Below are positions 4,253 to 5,777 of a stretch of 5,777 nt of DNA, in pieces. Source of the DNA: Planctomycetota bacterium (GTDB lineage Bacteria > Planctomycetota > Phycisphaerae > WQYP01 > JAJZKY01); contig JAJZKY010000345.1 of NCBI GenBank assembly GCA_021803885.1, positions 1 through 5,777 on the forward strand, read 5' to 3'. The notes below the pieces were generated by a model, which ran no database searches, was not told the DNA's origin, and was given only the letters and a program-made list of their open reading frames with translations. Position numbers and translations under genes: made by a program. Position 1 is the stretch's first letter. Each line of letters starts with the position of its first letter.

Positions 4253-5662
4253 ATGGCGATGAGTAAACAAAATCGCAGCGCGCTCCCAATCGGCACAATA
4301 TTTCTCGCATTCCTTTTTGTGATCGCAGCTGCTCTGGCAATCGTGTTCTATCTGCAGGTCGGCAAATTGCAAAAGGAGGCCTCGTCAGCGAAAAGCAAGT
4401 TGGCGCTCTACGTGTCTCCCATGTCTGAGCAAAACCCGAGCCTCAGCCGCTTGATTTCGGCGGCTTCGCCCGACCGTACCGTAGTGCAGCAACTTCTCAA
4501 GCAGATTTCAGAACTCAAGCAGACCATCTCCGGTACCAGCGCCCCGGTAGCCCAGATTGTGGGTGTGACGGGAACCGCCAATACCGCCCTGACCGCAGTG
4601 GGCGTGCCAACCGGCACGCCGCTCATTAAGGCTCTGAAGACCCTTGGCACGCAGTTGGCGGCCGCCAATAAAAGTGCCGATGAATACCACGCACTTTATC
4701 GCAACTATCGGCGGCGGTTTCATTCGGTGGAGGCGTCCTTTAATGCCAATGTTGCCGCGATGAAGAGTAAGTTGACCGAGGCGGAGGCTCGCATTGCCGC
4801 GCTCACGACTCAGCGTAACAGTCTCGCATCGCAGGTGGCTACACAGGCTTCGGGCTTTCAGTCGCAGATATCCGCCCAGCAGACCAAATATGTGTCGGAT
4901 CTCCGCAACCAGGTGGTGCAGACTCAGCAATATAAACAGGAACTCGCCCGAAAAGACATGACGATCACGCAGTTGCGGGCAACCATTGCCGGTTCGCGTC
5001 CGCCCAGCCAGGGAGCCGATGCCATCGAGGCGCAAGCCGCCGGTAAGGTATTAAAAGTTTCACCCAATGGTGATCTGGTCTACATCAATCTCGGCCGGGC
5101 CGATCATGTCAGTGTCGGTCTGAGCTTCGCCGTTTACAGTGCTCAGGCAGGAATCTCCAGCGGCAAACATGCCGGTGGCAAAGGTTCCATCGTCATCACC
5201 AAGGTCGGAGAATATGCCTCCGTTGCCCGTATCACCCATGTCGCCTTCAATCAGGCGATTTATCCCGGCGATCTGATCGCCAACCCGGTGTACTCGCGGG
5301 ACCTCCATCGGCATTACACGTTTGTGGTCTATGGTGATTTTGATGTCAACGGCAACGGGGTTCCCTCAGCCGCAGGTCGCCGACAGATTGTCCGCATGAT
5401 CGAGGCATGGGGCGGACGGGTGGTCAATCACCTCACCAGCCAGACAGATTTTGTTGTGCTCGGATCACCTCCGTCGACCACCGTCGCTCCGGCGACGCCA
5501 TCCGCAGATAATTCGGCTATGGCAAAAATGCAGAGCGAATCGTTGGCCCGGTATAACTCGCTCCAGACAAGAGCCCAATCGCTTTCGATCCCGGTGCTTG
5601 ACGCCAATCGTTTCCTGGCAATGGTCGGTTATTATGTTCACCCCCTTGAACCGGGCGATTAA
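4253..5662 (+). CDS. Membrane-anchored coiled-coil protein with C-terminal BRCT-like domain
   Basis: This 469-residue protein has one N-terminal membrane segment (about 12-35). Coiled-coil or helical stretches follow at 37-52, 76-93 and especially 132-245. A small beta-rich domain at about 260-348 (GKVLKVSPNGDLVYINLGR to YPGDLIANPVY) recalls the FlgT C-terminal type of barrel. Residues 353-460 read as a BRCT-like domain: FVVYGDF (357-363), RRQIVRMIEAWGGRVV (376-391), LTSQTDFVVLG (394-404), then after an insertion RAQSLSIPVLDANRFLAM (440-457). The order matches the BRCT of NAD-dependent DNA ligase LigA, including the GG pair at 387-388 and the TDFVV strand. Two points are odd: the strand-1 Ser/Thr that binds phosphate in phosphopeptide-binding BRCTs is Tyr360, and a DxNxNG loop sits at 364-369. 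Flanking charges (K5, R8 before; K38, K41, K47, K49 after) do not settle which side the domain faces. It appears to be a single-gene unit with its own terminator. Role unknown; scaffold or envelope protein are possibilities. Confidence 0.85.
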   Translation: MAMSKQNRSALPIGTIFLAFLFVIAAALAIVFYLQVGKLQKEASSAKSKLALYVSPMSEQNPSLSRLISAASPDRTVVQQLLKQISELKQTISGTSAPVAQIVGVTGTANTALTAVGVPTGTPLIKALKTLGTQLAAANKSADEYHALYRNYRRRFHSVEASFNANVAAMKSKLTEAEARIAALTTQRNSLASQVATQASGFQSQISAQQTKYVSDLRNQVVQTQQYKQELARKDMTITQLRATIAGSRPPSQGADAIEAQAAGKVLKVSPNGDLVYINLGRADHVSVGLSFAVYSAQAGISSGKHAGGKGSIVITKVGEYASVARITHVAFNQAIYPGDLIANPVYSRDLHRHYTFVVYGDFDVNGNGVPSAAGRRQIVRMIEAWGGRVVNHLTSQTDFVVLGSPPSTTVAPATPSADNSAMAKMQSESLARYNSLQTRAQSLSIPVLDANRFLAMVGYYVHPLEPGD

Positions 5663-5694
5663 TCTGACGTTGTCGTGTGTCGCTGTCAATGATT

Positions 5695-5731
5695 GAAAGA
5701 TCCGCTGTCCTGCAGCGGGTCTTTCTTTTTT
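5695..5731 (+). terminator. Intrinsic terminator of the BRCT-like gene
   Basis: GAAAGATCCGCTG (5695-5707) pairs with CAGCGGGTCTTTC (5713-5725) over 13 positions with a single G-U pair. The loop has 5 bases and six T residues follow (5726-5731). It starts 33 bases after the TAA at 5660-5662. Because the 5' arm begins GAAAGA, the structure also offers an A-rich tract for weak termination in the opposite direction. Confidence 0.93.
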
Positions 5732-5777
5732 CGCCTTGGAAATATGAAGTGAGAAGTGTGCATAAATGAATGCAATC

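Noticed and set aside
4064..4340. Overlapping minus-strand frames of 60 and 90 codons upstream of the BRCT-like gene
   Set aside because: They run into the 5' end of the supported + strand gene, have no good start signals, and resemble nothing known.
4508..5035. 175-codon minus-strand frame opposite the BRCT-like gene
   Set aside because: It is antisense to the coiled-coil region of a well-supported gene, with no ribosome binding site or family match.
5732..5777. Possible start of a further + strand gene at ATG 5766
   Set aside because: Only four codons are visible and there is no convincing ribosome binding site.
1..5777. CRISPR array, tRNA, insertion sequence or attachment site
   Set aside because: Reading both strands by eye I found no regularly spaced repeats, cloverleaf, transposase motif or terminal inverted repeats.

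Overview
The window most likely comes from a planctomycete, probably of the Phycisphaerae type. The reasons are two secreted proteins with C-terminal PEP-CTERM sorting tags, a planctomycete-style membrane Ser/Thr kinase, and a large coiled-coil membrane protein ending in a BRCT-like domain. Coding regions look moderately GC-rich, and there is one clearly AT-rich patch in an intergenic region. The lineage is inferred from protein style alone.

Layout. Bases 1-151 hold the C-terminal 49 residues of the NAD(P) transhydrogenase beta subunit (pntB, + strand). It converges, with a 10-base gap, on a minus-strand Ser/Thr protein kinase gene (162-1484) whose product has a kinase domain and a C-terminal membrane anchor. 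Bases 1485-1852 carry no convincing gene, only a weak candidate promoter for the kinase. Bases 1853-3854 form a minus-strand unit of two PEP-CTERM genes. A strong sigma70-like promoter (3826-3854) is followed by a leader of about 200 nt with two hairpins, then a 226-residue PEP-CTERM protein (2939-3619), a 209-base spacer, a 260-residue PEP-CTERM protein (1947-2729), a stem-loop, and an intrinsic terminator (1853-1889). An intergenic region (3855-4252) with an AT-rich patch separates this unit from a divergent plus-strand gene (4253-5662). That gene encodes a 469-residue protein made of one membrane segment, long coiled coil, a small beta-rich domain and a BRCT-like domain. It ends at a textbook intrinsic terminator (5695-5731). 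The last 46 bases hold nothing I can support.

How the genes may work together. The two PEP-CTERM proteins are expected to be exported, cut or anchored at the C-terminal tag by an exosortase encoded elsewhere, and placed in the envelope or extracellular matrix. Co-transcription of the two is plausible because no intrinsic terminator separates them. The kinase and the BRCT-like protein are both membrane-anchored and lie on either side of this unit, but nothing in the sequence shows that they interact. The most unusual object is the BRCT-like membrane protein: it combines a fold normally found in DNA-repair and phosphopeptide-binding proteins with a membrane anchor and a DxNxNG loop that resembles a calcium-binding motif.
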